Assembly: GCF_042648505.1 (NCBI RefSeq)
Contig: NZ_JBHRXK010000001.1
Location: 186,001 to 250,000 of the forward strand
Direction: 5' to 3'
Length of the DNA: 64,000 bases
Source: Lysobacter_L cavernae
Lineage (GTDB): Bacteria > Pseudomonadota > Gammaproteobacteria > Xanthomonadales > Xanthomonadaceae
The notes under the pieces were generated by a model. That model had not been told where the DNA came from and searched no databases. It worked only from the letters and a program-made list of their open reading frames with translations. Below are positions 54,060-64,000 of the stretch, piece after piece. Numbering within the stretch: position 1 is the stretch's first letter; each line of letters starts with the position of its first letter. A program made the translations under genes and the position numbers.

Positions 54060-55031
54060 ATGGATCTGGAAGGCTGGTCGTCCCGACTCAAGGTGTTTGC
54101 CGACGCCACGCGCGTGCGGTTGCTGGCGCTGCTTGAGCGCGAGGAGCTCACCGTCGCCGAGCTCTCGGCCATCACCCGCCTCGCCCAGCCGCGCGTTTCG
54201 ACGCATCTGGCAAAACTGAAGGAGGCCAGCCTGGTGCGCGACCGCCGCTCCGGCGTGTCGGCCTACTACCGCTTCGACGAGGCAGCGCTGGATTCGGCGC
54301 AACGCGCCCTGTGGCAGACCCTGCGCGAGGGCAGCGATGACCCGTTGCTGCGCCAGGATGGCGAACGTGTCGGCGCCGTGCTGGCCATGCGCGCGGCCGA
54401 TCAGAACTGGGCCGACTCGGTCGCCGGCGACATGGAGCGGCACTACTCGCCCGGCCGCACCTGGGAGGCACTGGCGCGCTCGGCGTTGCCGCTGCTCGAG
54501 CCGGGCGACGTGCTCGATATCGCCTCCGGCGACGGCGTGCTGGCCGAATTGCTGGCCCCGCACTCGCATCGCTACGTCTGCCTCGACTCCAGCACCAAGG
54601 TGGTTCTGGCCGCCTCGGAGCGCCTGCGCCGGCTGAAGAACGTCGAGGTGCGCGAGGGCGACATGCACGCGCTGCCGTTCGCCGACGCGCACTTCGATCT
54701 GGTCGTGTTGATGCACGCGCTGACCTATGCCGACCATCCGGGCCAGGCCGTGACCGAGGCCGCACGCGTGCTGCGTCCAGGCGGCCGCCTGCTGCTGACC
54801 AGCCTGGCCCGGCACGAGCACCGCGGCGCGGTCGAGGCGTATGGCCACGTCAATCTCGGTTTCAGCGAGAAGGATCTGACGAAGTTCGTCGGCAAGGCCG
54901 GCTTCGACATCGTCAGCTGCGAAACCGTGACCCGCGAACGCCGCCCTCCGCATTTCGAAGTGATTGCCCTGATCGCTCGCAAGCCTGTCGATGACAGCGC
55001 GCCTGCCCGCAAGCCGTCCAAGAAGGCCTGA
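54060..55031 (+). CDS. ArsR-family regulator fused to a SAM-dependent methyltransferase
   Basis: The protein is 323 residues. Residues 5-85 are a winged-helix ArsR domain (RLKVFADATRVRLLALLERE, then SAITRLAQPRVSTHLAKLKE as the recognition helix). No metal-binding ELCVCDL box is present. From about 150 a class I methyltransferase follows: DVLDIASGDGVLAELLA (motif I), VEVREGDMHALPFAD and a VLRPGGRLLLTSL post-motif. Proteins with this fusion, sometimes called SahR-type, are known to regulate methionine-cycle genes and respond to S-adenosyl compounds. Here the gene is 2 nt before metH. The ligand and the target are inferences. Confidence 0.85.
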   Translation: MDLEGWSSRLKVFADATRVRLLALLEREELTVAELSAITRLAQPRVSTHLAKLKEASLVRDRRSGVSAYYRFDEAALDSAQRALWQTLREGSDDPLLRQDGERVGAVLAMRAADQNWADSVAGDMERHYSPGRTWEALARSALPLLEPGDVLDIASGDGVLAELLAPHSHRYVCLDSSTKVVLAASERLRRLKNVEVREGDMHALPFADAHFDLVVLMHALTYADHPGQAVTEAARVLRPGGRLLLTSLARHEHRGAVEAYGHVNLGFSEKDLTKFVGKAGFDIVSCETVTRERRPPHFEVIALIARKPVDDSAPARKPSKKA

Positions 55032-55033
55032 CC

Positions 55034-56142
55034 ATGCACACCCTGCCATGGCTCCACCCAGAACGCGCAAACGCCCTGCAGCAACGCCTGCGCGAGCGCA
55101 TCCTGATCATCGACGGCGCAATGGGCACGATGATCCAGCGCCACGAGCTCGACGAAGCCGCTTACCGCGGCGAACGTTTTTCGCAGGGCTACGACCGCCT
55201 GTACGCGCCGGCCGAACACGCCCACGGCGATGGTTGCGGCTGCAGTCGCGACCAACGCGGCAACAACGACCTGCTCAGCCTGACCCAACCGGCGATCATC
55301 GGCGACATCCACGCGCAGTACCTCGATGCCGGCGCCGACCTGATCGAAACCAACACCTTCAATTCGACCACGATCTCGCTGTCCGATTACGGCCTGGCGC
55401 ACCTCGCCCGCGAGCTCAACGAAACCGGCGCCCGTCTCGCCCGCGCCGCCTGCGACGCCGCCGAGGCCCGCGACCCGAGCCGGCCGCGTTTCGTCATCGG
55501 CGTGCTCGGCCCGACCAGTCGCACCGCTTCACTCAGCCCGGACGTCAACCGTCCCGGCTTCCGCGCAATCAGCTTCGACGAACTGCGTGTGGCCTACCGC
55601 GAGGCCACCGACGGCCTGATCGACGGCGGCGCCGATGTGCTGATGGTCGAGACCGTGTTCGACACGCTCAATGCCAAGGCCGCGCTGTTTGCGATCGAGG
55701 AGGCGTTCGAGGCGCGCGGCGCGCGCCTGCCGGTGATGATCTCGGGCACGATCACTGACGCTTCCGGCCGCACCCTCTCGGGCCAGACTGCCGAGGCGTT
55801 CTGGTACTCGCTGCGGCACTCGCAGCCAATGGCCATTGGCCTGAACTGCGCGCTCGGTGCCAAGGACCTGCGCGTGCACGTCGACGTACTGGCGCAGGTC
55901 GCCGACGCCTATGTCAGCACTCATCCGAATGCCGGCCTGCCGAATGCATTCGGCGGTTACGACGAGACCCCGGAGGACATGGCCGCGGTGCTGGGCGAGT
56001 TCGCCGAGGCGGGCCTGCTCAACCTGGTCGGGGGCTGTTGCGGCACCACGCCGGCGCATATCGCTGCGATTGCGCAGGCCGTGCAAGCGCATCCACCGCG
56101 CACGCTCCCGGCGCTTGAGCGCGCTGACCAGGACCTGGCCGC

Positions 56143-56146
<4 letters not shown>
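55034..56146 (+). CDS. metH: Methionine synthase, homocysteine-binding half
   Basis: The protein is 370 residues, equal to the N-terminal module of one-chain MetH. LIIDGAMGTMIQRHELDEAA is the start of the Zn-dependent homocysteine methyltransferase barrel; the zinc ligands are the Cys in IGLNCALGAKDLR and the pair in NLVGGCCGTTPAHIAA. The remaining modules are in the next gene, whose ATG overlaps this stop by 4 nt (ATGA), so the two halves are made together. A split MetH is normal in this order. Confidence 0.93.
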
Positions 56147-58950
<2,804 letters not shown>

Positions 58951-59065
58951 CGGCAACGGCGCGCGGCGGCACGGATCCGTCTTCGCCACCGTATGCGGAG
59001 GCGGCGCGGCGTCAAACCTGGATTACACGCGGAACAATTCCCCGTCCCCCAGGAGCCCTGGGGGA

Positions 59066-59152
59066 TGTAGGAGCGGCTTCAGCCGCGAGCTTTGGCTCTA
59101 GCTGGTCGGATAACGCAAACGGCACAAGCTCGCGGCTGAAGCCGCTCCTACA
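59066..59152. repeat. REPIN: two inverted REP sequences
   Basis: TGTAGGAGCGGCTTCAGCCG and onwards (59,066-59,092) and its complement (59,126-59,152) form 27-bp arms around a 33-nt spacer. The head sequence is the common REP of pseudomonads and Lysobacterales, where such pairs are moved by RAYT-type transposases. It lies between the convergent metH and DUF2058 genes. Confidence 0.9.
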
Positions 59153-59161
59153 AAGCCGCGG

Positions 59162-59815
59162 TCACCAGACCAGGTCGTCGGGTACCTGGTACTTCGGGTC
59201 GGCGTAGGGATCGCCTTCGGCCGGCGCATCGGGGTCGATCTTGAGCGCGACGCTTGGGGCGAAGACGGCTTCGGCCTGCGCCAGCAGTTCCGCGCTGACC
59301 AGCAGGTAGCGACCGTCCATCTGCAACACGCCCAATTCGCCGGCGTTGAGCGCCTTGAGCTGCGCCTGCGTGACGTAGATGCGCTTGATCTTGCCGCCGT
59401 ACGGGAAGTGTCGGGCGATCTCGGCATCGGCGGCATTCAATACCTTGTCCTTGACCAGTTCGGCGAGCTTGGCGCGCGCCTCACGGCGCAGGCGCGCCTC
59501 TTCCTGCTTGGCGGCCTCGGCGGCGATGCGCTCGTCCTTCTCGCGCTGGGCGCGAATCGCATAGGCCTTGGCGAGGTCGATGTCCTCACGCGTGCGCGGC
59601 TTGCCCTGCCCCGGCCGCTGCTGCGGTCCGGGTTTGCGCGAGTCGGATTTGCGCAGGTCGTGCTTGGCACCCGGCCGGTTGGCCGGCTTGCCGGCCACGT
59701 GGCCGCGACGATCTCCGCCGGGCTTTGGGCCGGACTTGGCGGGGGGCGTGCGCTCGGGCTTGGGAGCGGGCTTGAACCCCAGGCCCAGCAATTGGTCTCG
59801 AAGAGTGTCGCTCAT
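59162..59815 (-). CDS. DUF2058 family protein
   Basis: The protein is 217 residues. The family start MSDTLRDQLLGLGFK is followed by a Lys/Arg/Pro/Gly-rich disordered middle (residues ~15-75), a long charged helix (AKAYAIRAQREKDERIAAEA), and the conserved C-terminal domain HFPYGGKIKRIYVTQAQLKA ... GRYLLVSAELL. It resembles YaiL of E. coli. Function unknown; charge suggests nucleic-acid or nucleoid association. SlyX is the next gene upstream (9 nt). Confidence 0.88.
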   Translation of the reverse strand: MSDTLRDQLLGLGFKPAPKPERTPPAKSGPKPGGDRRGHVAGKPANRPGAKHDLRKSDSRKPGPQQRPGQGKPRTREDIDLAKAYAIRAQREKDERIAAEAAKQEEARLRREARAKLAELVKDKVLNAADAEIARHFPYGGKIKRIYVTQAQLKALNAGELGVLQMDGRYLLVSAELLAQAEAVFAPSVALKIDPDAPAEGDPYADPKYQVPDDLVW

Positions 59816-59824
59816 GGCGTCGGA

Positions 59825-60055
59825 TCAGTAGTGCGGCGGTGGCGGTTCTTGGGTGGGGTCGGCCGAGAACGGGCTGGCCGACAGCGCGGTGCGCAATTGC
59901 CGGAGCTCTTCGAGCGCGCGGTGCAGCAGCAAGGCGGTGCGCGCCTCTTCGTTGCGGGCCGCGGCCAGCGCATCGCTGAGCTCGGCCAGCGCGTGCTCCT
60001 GGAAGGCAAGCCGCGTCTCCAGGTCGATCAGGCGCTGTGCAATATCACTGCTCAT
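59825..60055 (-). CDS. slyX: SlyX-family protein
   Basis: The protein is 76 residues. A coiled coil covers RLIDLETRLAFQEHALAELS to about residue 55, and the tail ends in the family signature PPPPHY. Its function is unknown; in E. coli it is linked to the slyD region. GTG at 60058 in frame would add one residue. Confidence 0.88.
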   Translation of the reverse strand: MSSDIAQRLIDLETRLAFQEHALAELSDALAAARNEEARTALLLHRALEELRQLRTALSASPFSADPTQEPPPPHY

Positions 60056-60071
60056 CACTTAGTCCAGCAGG

Positions 60072-61412
60072 TCAGTTCAACAAAATCGAGCGACCGCGGC
60101 CGATGCCGTAATAAGCCAGCCCGGCGGCCTCGACCTCGTCGGGGTGATAGAGGTTGCGTCCGTCGAAGATCACGCCGTCGGCCAGCGACTGGCGCAAGCG
60201 CTGGAAATCGGGGCTGCGGAACTGCTTCCATTCGGTCACCACGACCAGCGCATCGGCGTCGACCAGGGCAGCGCGCGCGGAGTCGCACAGCACCAGGTCC
60301 TCGCGCTCGCCGAAGATGCGCTGCGCCTCGTGGCTGGCCTCGGGGTCGTAGGCGCGCACCTTGGCGCCGGCCTGCCACAGCAGTTCCAGCAAGCGTCGGC
60401 TCGAGGCCTCACGCATGTCATCGGTATTGGGCTTGAACGCCAGGCCCCACACGGCGAAGGTCTTGCCGGCGATGTCGGTACCGTAATGACGCTGGACCAG
60501 CTCGAACAGATGGCCCTTCTGGCTGTCGTTGACCGCCTCGACCGCATCGAGCAGGCGCGCGCCGTAGCCGTGCTGCTGGGCCGTCTTCGCCAGCGCCTGC
60601 ACGTCCTTGGGAAAGCACGAGCCGCCGTAACCGGCACCCGGGTAGATGAAGTGCCAGCCGATGCGCGGGTCCGAACCGATGCCCTGGCGCACCATCTCGA
60701 CGTCGGCACCGACCTTCTCGGCGATGTTGGCGATCTCGTTCATGAAGCTGATCTTGGTCGCCAGCATCGCGTTGGCGGCGTACTTGGTCAGCTCGGCCGA
60801 GCGCACGTCCATCACCACGATGCGCTCGTGATTGCGGTTGAACGGCGCGTACAGGCGCTTGAGTTTCTCGACCGCCGCCGGATTGCTGGCGCCGATCACG
60901 ATGCGGTCCGGGCGCATGCAGTCGTTGACCGCATCGCCTTCCTTGAGGAATTCCGGGTTGGAGGCGACGTCGAACGCGACCCCGGCCCCGCGCGCCGACA
61001 ACTCGGCCGCAATGGTCGAGCGCACCTTGTCGGCGGTGCCGACGGGTACGGTCGACTTGTTGACCACCACCACCGGCCGCTCGATGTGCTGGCCGATGGT
61101 CTGGGCCACCGCCAGCACGTACTTGAGGTCGGCGCTGCCGTCCTCGTCGGGCGGCGTGCCGACGGCAATGAAGATCACGTCGCCGTGGCCGACCGCCGTG
61201 GCGGCATCGGTGGTGAAATGCAGGCGGCCGGCGGCGTGGTTGGCCTTGACCATCGGCTCCAGGCCCGGCTCGTAGATCGGGATCACGCCGCGGTTGAGGC
61301 CATCGACCTTGGCCGCATCGATGTCGACGCAGACCACGTCATGGCCGACATCGGCCAGGCAGGTGCCGGTGACCAGGCCGACATAACCGGTACCGAAGAT
61401 GGTGACGCGCAT
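60072..61412 (-). CDS. ugd: UDP-glucose 6-dehydrogenase
   Basis: The protein is 446 residues. MRVTIFGTGYVGLVTGTCLA is the NAD-binding glycine motif. The catalytic Cys lies in GAGYGGSCFPKDVQAL, and the C-terminal UDP-binding domain begins FAVWGLAFKPNTDDMREA. It oxidises UDP-glucose to UDP-glucuronate for surface polysaccharides or lipid A modification. GAAGGG stands about 7 nt before the ATG. No glycosyltransferase genes are adjacent. Confidence 0.96.
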   Translation of the reverse strand: MRVTIFGTGYVGLVTGTCLADVGHDVVCVDIDAAKVDGLNRGVIPIYEPGLEPMVKANHAAGRLHFTTDAATAVGHGDVIFIAVGTPPDEDGSADLKYVLAVAQTIGQHIERPVVVVNKSTVPVGTADKVRSTIAAELSARGAGVAFDVASNPEFLKEGDAVNDCMRPDRIVIGASNPAAVEKLKRLYAPFNRNHERIVVMDVRSAELTKYAANAMLATKISFMNEIANIAEKVGADVEMVRQGIGSDPRIGWHFIYPGAGYGGSCFPKDVQALAKTAQQHGYGARLLDAVEAVNDSQKGHLFELVQRHYGTDIAGKTFAVWGLAFKPNTDDMREASSRRLLELLWQAGAKVRAYDPEASHEAQRIFGEREDLVLCDSARAALVDADALVVVTEWKQFRSPDFQRLRQSLADGVIFDGRNLYHPDEVEAAGLAYYGIGRGRSILLN

Positions 61413-61438
61413 GCAGAGCCCTTCACTGTGAAGCAATC

Positions 61439-61467
61439 ACACCGGCGGCACTCCCTGCCGCCGGTGT
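61439..61467 (-). terminator. Terminator after the FkpA-type gene
   Basis: Stem ACACCGGCGGCA / TGCCGCCGGTGT with loop CTCCC, 17 nt past the FKBP stop. There is no long T-run on the minus strand (GATTGC follows), so efficiency is uncertain. Confidence 0.65.
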
Positions 61468-61483
61468 TCGGTGCGGACGGCGC

Positions 61484-62275
61484 TTACTTGGCGCCGGGTT
61501 TCACGATGTCGAGCAGTTCGACCTCGAACACCAGGGTCGAGTTCGGCCCGATCGGACCGGCGCCCTTCTCGCCGTAAGCCAGATTGGCCGGAATCCAGAA
61601 GCGGTACTTGCTGCCGGCCGGCATCAGCGCGATGCCCTCCTGCCAGCCCGGCACGAGCTGGTTCAGCACGAACGTCGCCGGCTGGCCACGGTCGTAGGAG
61701 CTGTCGAAGGTCTTGCCGTCGAGCAACGCGCCCTTGTAGTGCGCGCTGACCGCATCGGTCACCTTCGGCTTGGCGCCCTTGCCTTCGGTTAGCACCTGGT
61801 ATTGCAGGCCCGAGGCGGTGGTGACCACACCCGGCTTCTTGCCGTTCTCCGCCAGGAATTTCTGGCCTTCTTCCAGGTTCTTCTTGGCGTCGGCCATCAT
61901 CTTGGCGATCTGCTGGGCCTGCACCTTCTGCGCGAAGGCCTCGCGGATCTCACCGGCCTGCTTCTCGTCCAGCAGCGGCTTCTCGCCGGCCAGCGAGCTC
62001 TTGAGCGCCTTGTGCAGGGTGTCGAGATCGATCTCGTCCTTGACCTGCTCCAGCGAGCGGGCCATGTCCATGCCGATCATGTAGCTGACCTGCTCCTTCT
62101 CGGTCGCCAGGCCCGGGATCGCCTTGGCGCCGTCGGTCTTGGCCGCGTCCTTGGCGGTCTCGGCGGTGGTGGCGTCCGCCTTGTCGGCGGGCTTGTTGCA
62201 GGCGGCGGCGAGCACGGCCAGCGAGGCCACGGTCAGGGCAAGCGCGGTGTGGCGCAGGCGGGGCTTCATCGACAT
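61484..62275 (-). CDS. FKBP-type peptidyl-prolyl isomerase, lipoprotein
   Basis: The protein is 263 residues. A lipoprotein signal ends LAVLAAAC (lipobox at about residue 26). An N-terminal FKBP_N dimerisation domain (EKEQVSYMIGMDMARSLEQV ... LAGEKPLLDEKQAGEI) is followed by the FKBP catalytic domain (VTDAVSAHYKGALLDGKTFDS, then FVLNQLVPGWQEGIALMPAG and AYGEKGAGPIGPNSTLVFEV). It is FkpA/Mip-like, a periplasmic folding helper tethered to the membrane. A homologous gene lies just upstream. Confidence 0.92.
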   Translation of the reverse strand: MSMKPRLRHTALALTVASLAVLAAACNKPADKADATTAETAKDAAKTDGAKAIPGLATEKEQVSYMIGMDMARSLEQVKDEIDLDTLHKALKSSLAGEKPLLDEKQAGEIREAFAQKVQAQQIAKMMADAKKNLEEGQKFLAENGKKPGVVTTASGLQYQVLTEGKGAKPKVTDAVSAHYKGALLDGKTFDSSYDRGQPATFVLNQLVPGWQEGIALMPAGSKYRFWIPANLAYGEKGAGPIGPNSTLVFEVELLDIVKPGAK

Positions 62276-62300
62276 CGAATCGAACTCCTAGGGGGACGGG

Positions 62301-62323
62301 ACCACCGGCGTCAAGCCGGCGGT
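62301..62323 (-). terminator. Probable terminator hairpin between the two FKBP genes
   Basis: ACC-A-CCGGC / GCCGG-C-GGT with one A-C mismatch and a 5-nt loop, 50 nt past the stop of the upstream FKBP gene. Only weakly T-rich downstream. Confidence 0.45.
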
Positions 62324-62373
62324 CGGGGCAGACAAACTGCCTGCGGCGAGCTGAACAGTACGCGTATCTGCGG

Positions 62374-63309
62374 TCAGAGGATCGCCATCAGCTCGACGTC
62401 GAACACCAGCGTCGCGTTGGGACCGATCGGGCCGCCCGGGGTGCCCTTGCCGCCATAAGCCAGATCGCCGGGGATCCAGAAGCGGAACTTGCTGCCGACC
62501 GGCATCATCGCCACGCCCTCGGTCCAGCCCGCGATCACCTGGTTCAGGGCGAATTCGGCCGGCTGGCCACGCTCGTAGGAGCTGTCGAACACGGTGCCGT
62601 CGAGCAAGGTGCCGTGGTAATTGACGCGAACGCGGTCGGTCGTCGCCGGGCGCGCGCCCGCGCCCTGGCGCAGCACCATGTACTGCAGGCCCGAGCCGGT
62701 GGTGAACACGCCCTTGACGGCCTTGTTCTCGGTCAGGAACTTGGCGCCGTCGGCCTTGTTCTTGTCGCCGACGGCGGAGGCCTGGGCCTGCATCTTGGTC
62801 TGGATCTTCTGCTGGAAAGCCTCGCGGACCGGGCCGACCTCGGCCTCGCTCAGCAACGGCTTGCCCTTGGCGAACGAGGTGCGGATCGCCTGCACCAGCA
62901 CCGGCAACTCCAGCTCGTCCTTGATCGGTGCCAGTGAGCGGCCGACGTCGGCGCCGACCAGGTAGGCGACCTTGTCCTTGGCCACGTCCGGCACCTTGCC
63001 ACCGGCCGGGGCCTGGCCGGAACGCGAGGCGATGCGCTGCATCAGCGCCGGGCCGACAGCCTGCGCCTCGGTCTCGCTGAGCAGCGGCTTGCCGCCGTCG
63101 AAGGCATTCTTGATGGCGCGCTCAAAGGCAGCCAGATCGATGTCCGGCGCCACCGGGGCGATGGATTGGGCGATGTCGCTACCGACCATGTAACTGGCCT
63201 TCTCGCGTTCGGTGTTCAGCACGGTCTTGTCCTGGGCAAATGCTGCCGCGCTGATCAGCGTGGCCGCGGTGGTGAGCAACACGGCGGCGCCGCGCACAAA
63301 AGCCTTCAT
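62374..63309 (-). CDS. FKBP-type isomerase with two FKBP_N domains
   Basis: The protein is 311 residues. A Sec signal peptide (KAFVRGAAVLLTTAATLISA...AFA) precedes two copies of the FKBP_N helical unit. The first carries REKASYMVGSDIAQSIAPVA ... DGGKPLLSETEAQAV, the second KDKVAYLVGADVGRSLAPIK ... AKGKPLLSEAEVGPV. The single FKBP catalytic domain follows (RVRVNYHGTLLDGTVFDSSY to GPIGPNATLVFDVELM). One copy of the N-domain is the rule, and the neighbouring paralogue has one. The domain dimerises in Mip/FkpA, so the doubled form may dimerise within one chain. Soluble periplasmic protein. Confidence 0.88.
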   Translation of the reverse strand: MKAFVRGAAVLLTTAATLISAAAFAQDKTVLNTEREKASYMVGSDIAQSIAPVAPDIDLAAFERAIKNAFDGGKPLLSETEAQAVGPALMQRIASRSGQAPAGGKVPDVAKDKVAYLVGADVGRSLAPIKDELELPVLVQAIRTSFAKGKPLLSEAEVGPVREAFQQKIQTKMQAQASAVGDKNKADGAKFLTENKAVKGVFTTGSGLQYMVLRQGAGARPATTDRVRVNYHGTLLDGTVFDSSYERGQPAEFALNQVIAGWTEGVAMMPVGSKFRFWIPGDLAYGGKGTPGGPIGPNATLVFDVELMAIL

Positions 63310-63443
63310 CGAGTCCCTACTCCGTTGTTTGAGACGCCCGGACACGCAGGACCGGGCTGGCAGAAGGATCTGCCTGACGCCGCGCAGGGCGACGCAAGCC
63401 GTTCATTGTCGCGGGCCGCGCGCGCAACGGCAATCGCCGGCAA

Positions 63444-64000
63444 TCAATGCGTCCCCGCCGCCGGGGCCTGCAATGCCTTTTCGATCGCGGCGACCACGGT
63501 GGGATCGTCCGGCGTGACCTTGCTGCCGTAGCTGGCGATGAGGCGGCCGTCGCGGCCGATCAGGTACTTGTGGAAGTTCCACTTCGGCGCCTCGCCGGCC
63601 GACTTGGCCAGATCCTTGTACAGCGGCGTGGCCTGGTCGCCGATCACATGAACCTTCTCGAACATCGGGAACTTGACGCCGTAGGTGAGCGTGCAGAACT
63701 GCTGGATCTGCGCTTCGTCCTCGAACTCCTGCGCCTTGAAATCGCCGGACGGGAAGCCGAGTACGGCAAATCCCCTGCCCTTGTACTTGGCGTGCAAGGC
63801 CTCGAGCGCTTCGAACTGTGGAGTGAAGCCGCACTTGCTGGCGGTGTTGACCACCAGCAGCACATCGCCGCCGTAAGTGGTCGTGAGGTTGACCGGTGTC
63901 TTGCCGGCCAGCGGCCGGTAACTGCGGTCGAGCAGACCGCCGGTGGCCGCGGCCAAAGTCGACACCAGCAGCAAAGACAGGACGGGAACGCCGGCGAGAT
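63444..64000 (-). CDS. Glutathione peroxidase-family protein, 5' end beyond the window
   Basis: At least 185 residues are visible; the frame is open through the window's right edge, where the residues (LAGVPVLSLLLVSTLAAATG) look like the end of a signal peptide. The thioredoxin-like domain carries the peroxidatic Cys in VVNTASKCGFTPQFEALEAL, then VLGFPSGDFKAQEF and PKWNFHKYLIGRDG. It has Cys and no selenocysteine. It should reduce peroxides with thioredoxin or glutathione, probably in the periplasm. The start codon is not in view. Confidence 0.9.
   Translation of the reverse strand, partial: LAGVPVLSLLLVSTLAAATGGLLDRSYRPLAGKTPVNLTTTYGGDVLLVVNTASKCGFTPQFEALEALHAKYKGRGFAVLGFPSGDFKAQEFEDEAQIQQFCTLTYGVKFPMFEKVHVIGDQATPLYKDLAKSAGEAPKWNFHKYLIGRDGRLIASYGSKVTPDDPTVVAAIEKALQAPAAGTH

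Overview
The window is a GC-rich gammaproteobacterial chromosome segment. Gene content points to the Lysobacterales (Xanthomonadales) at order level: methionine synthase split into two genes, a 180-kDa-type NAD-glutamate dehydrogenase, a full bacterial kynurenine/3-hydroxyanthranilate branch, a WS/DGAT acyltransferase and many short palindromic repeats. Genus cannot be read from the sequence alone.

Positions 1 to about 16,420 look like the right part of a mobile island. It holds phage-type replication genes (DUF1376 and lambda-P-like proteins), two small zinc-knuckle proteins, a frameshifted nuclease/STAND-type ATPase resembling antiviral NTPases, an Xre regulator with a broken partner, a secreted Rhs/YD-repeat protein with a metalloprotease-like tip and a lipoprotein next to it, decayed IS3 and IS110 elements, and an excisionase-like protein. 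It ends at 16,397-16,419 in a 23-nt sequence that reads as the 3' end of a tmRNA (or tRNA) followed by a terminator. This is the usual signature of an attR site. Several of the coding regions here carry frameshifts, while the rest of the window shows none that I can see.

From 16.5 kb onward the content is chromosomal. A small metal-handling cluster (Cys-rich exported peptide, probable outer-membrane protein, MerP-like and MerT-like proteins, GDCCVFCSYG zinc ribbon) comes first. Then, on the minus strand, lie an OmpA-type lipoprotein, WS/DGAT, alr, glycine-zipper and KTSC proteins, dnaB, rplI, rpsR, rpsF, a DUF885 peptidase-like protein and an IscA/ErpA-like protein. On the plus strand, asnS is followed by small unknowns, a PaiB-like protein and a tightly packed kynurenine catabolic operon: SDR, aldehyde dehydrogenase, carbonic anhydrase, RidA-type deaminase, 3-hydroxyanthranilate dioxygenase, ACMS decarboxylase, kynureninase, kynurenine 3-monooxygenase. 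The operon runs on into sbcB.

The last third holds DUF2461, an MFS transporter, DUF2939, CHRD, a 5'-nucleotidase, an SGNH hydrolase, NAD kinase, NAD-glutamate dehydrogenase and an acyl-CoA dehydrogenase. An ArsR-methyltransferase fusion with a strong operator-like palindrome then sits directly ahead of split metH. A REP-like repeat is inserted in frame in the second metH gene. The window closes with DUF2058, SlyX, ugd, two FKBP isomerases and a truncated glutathione peroxidase.
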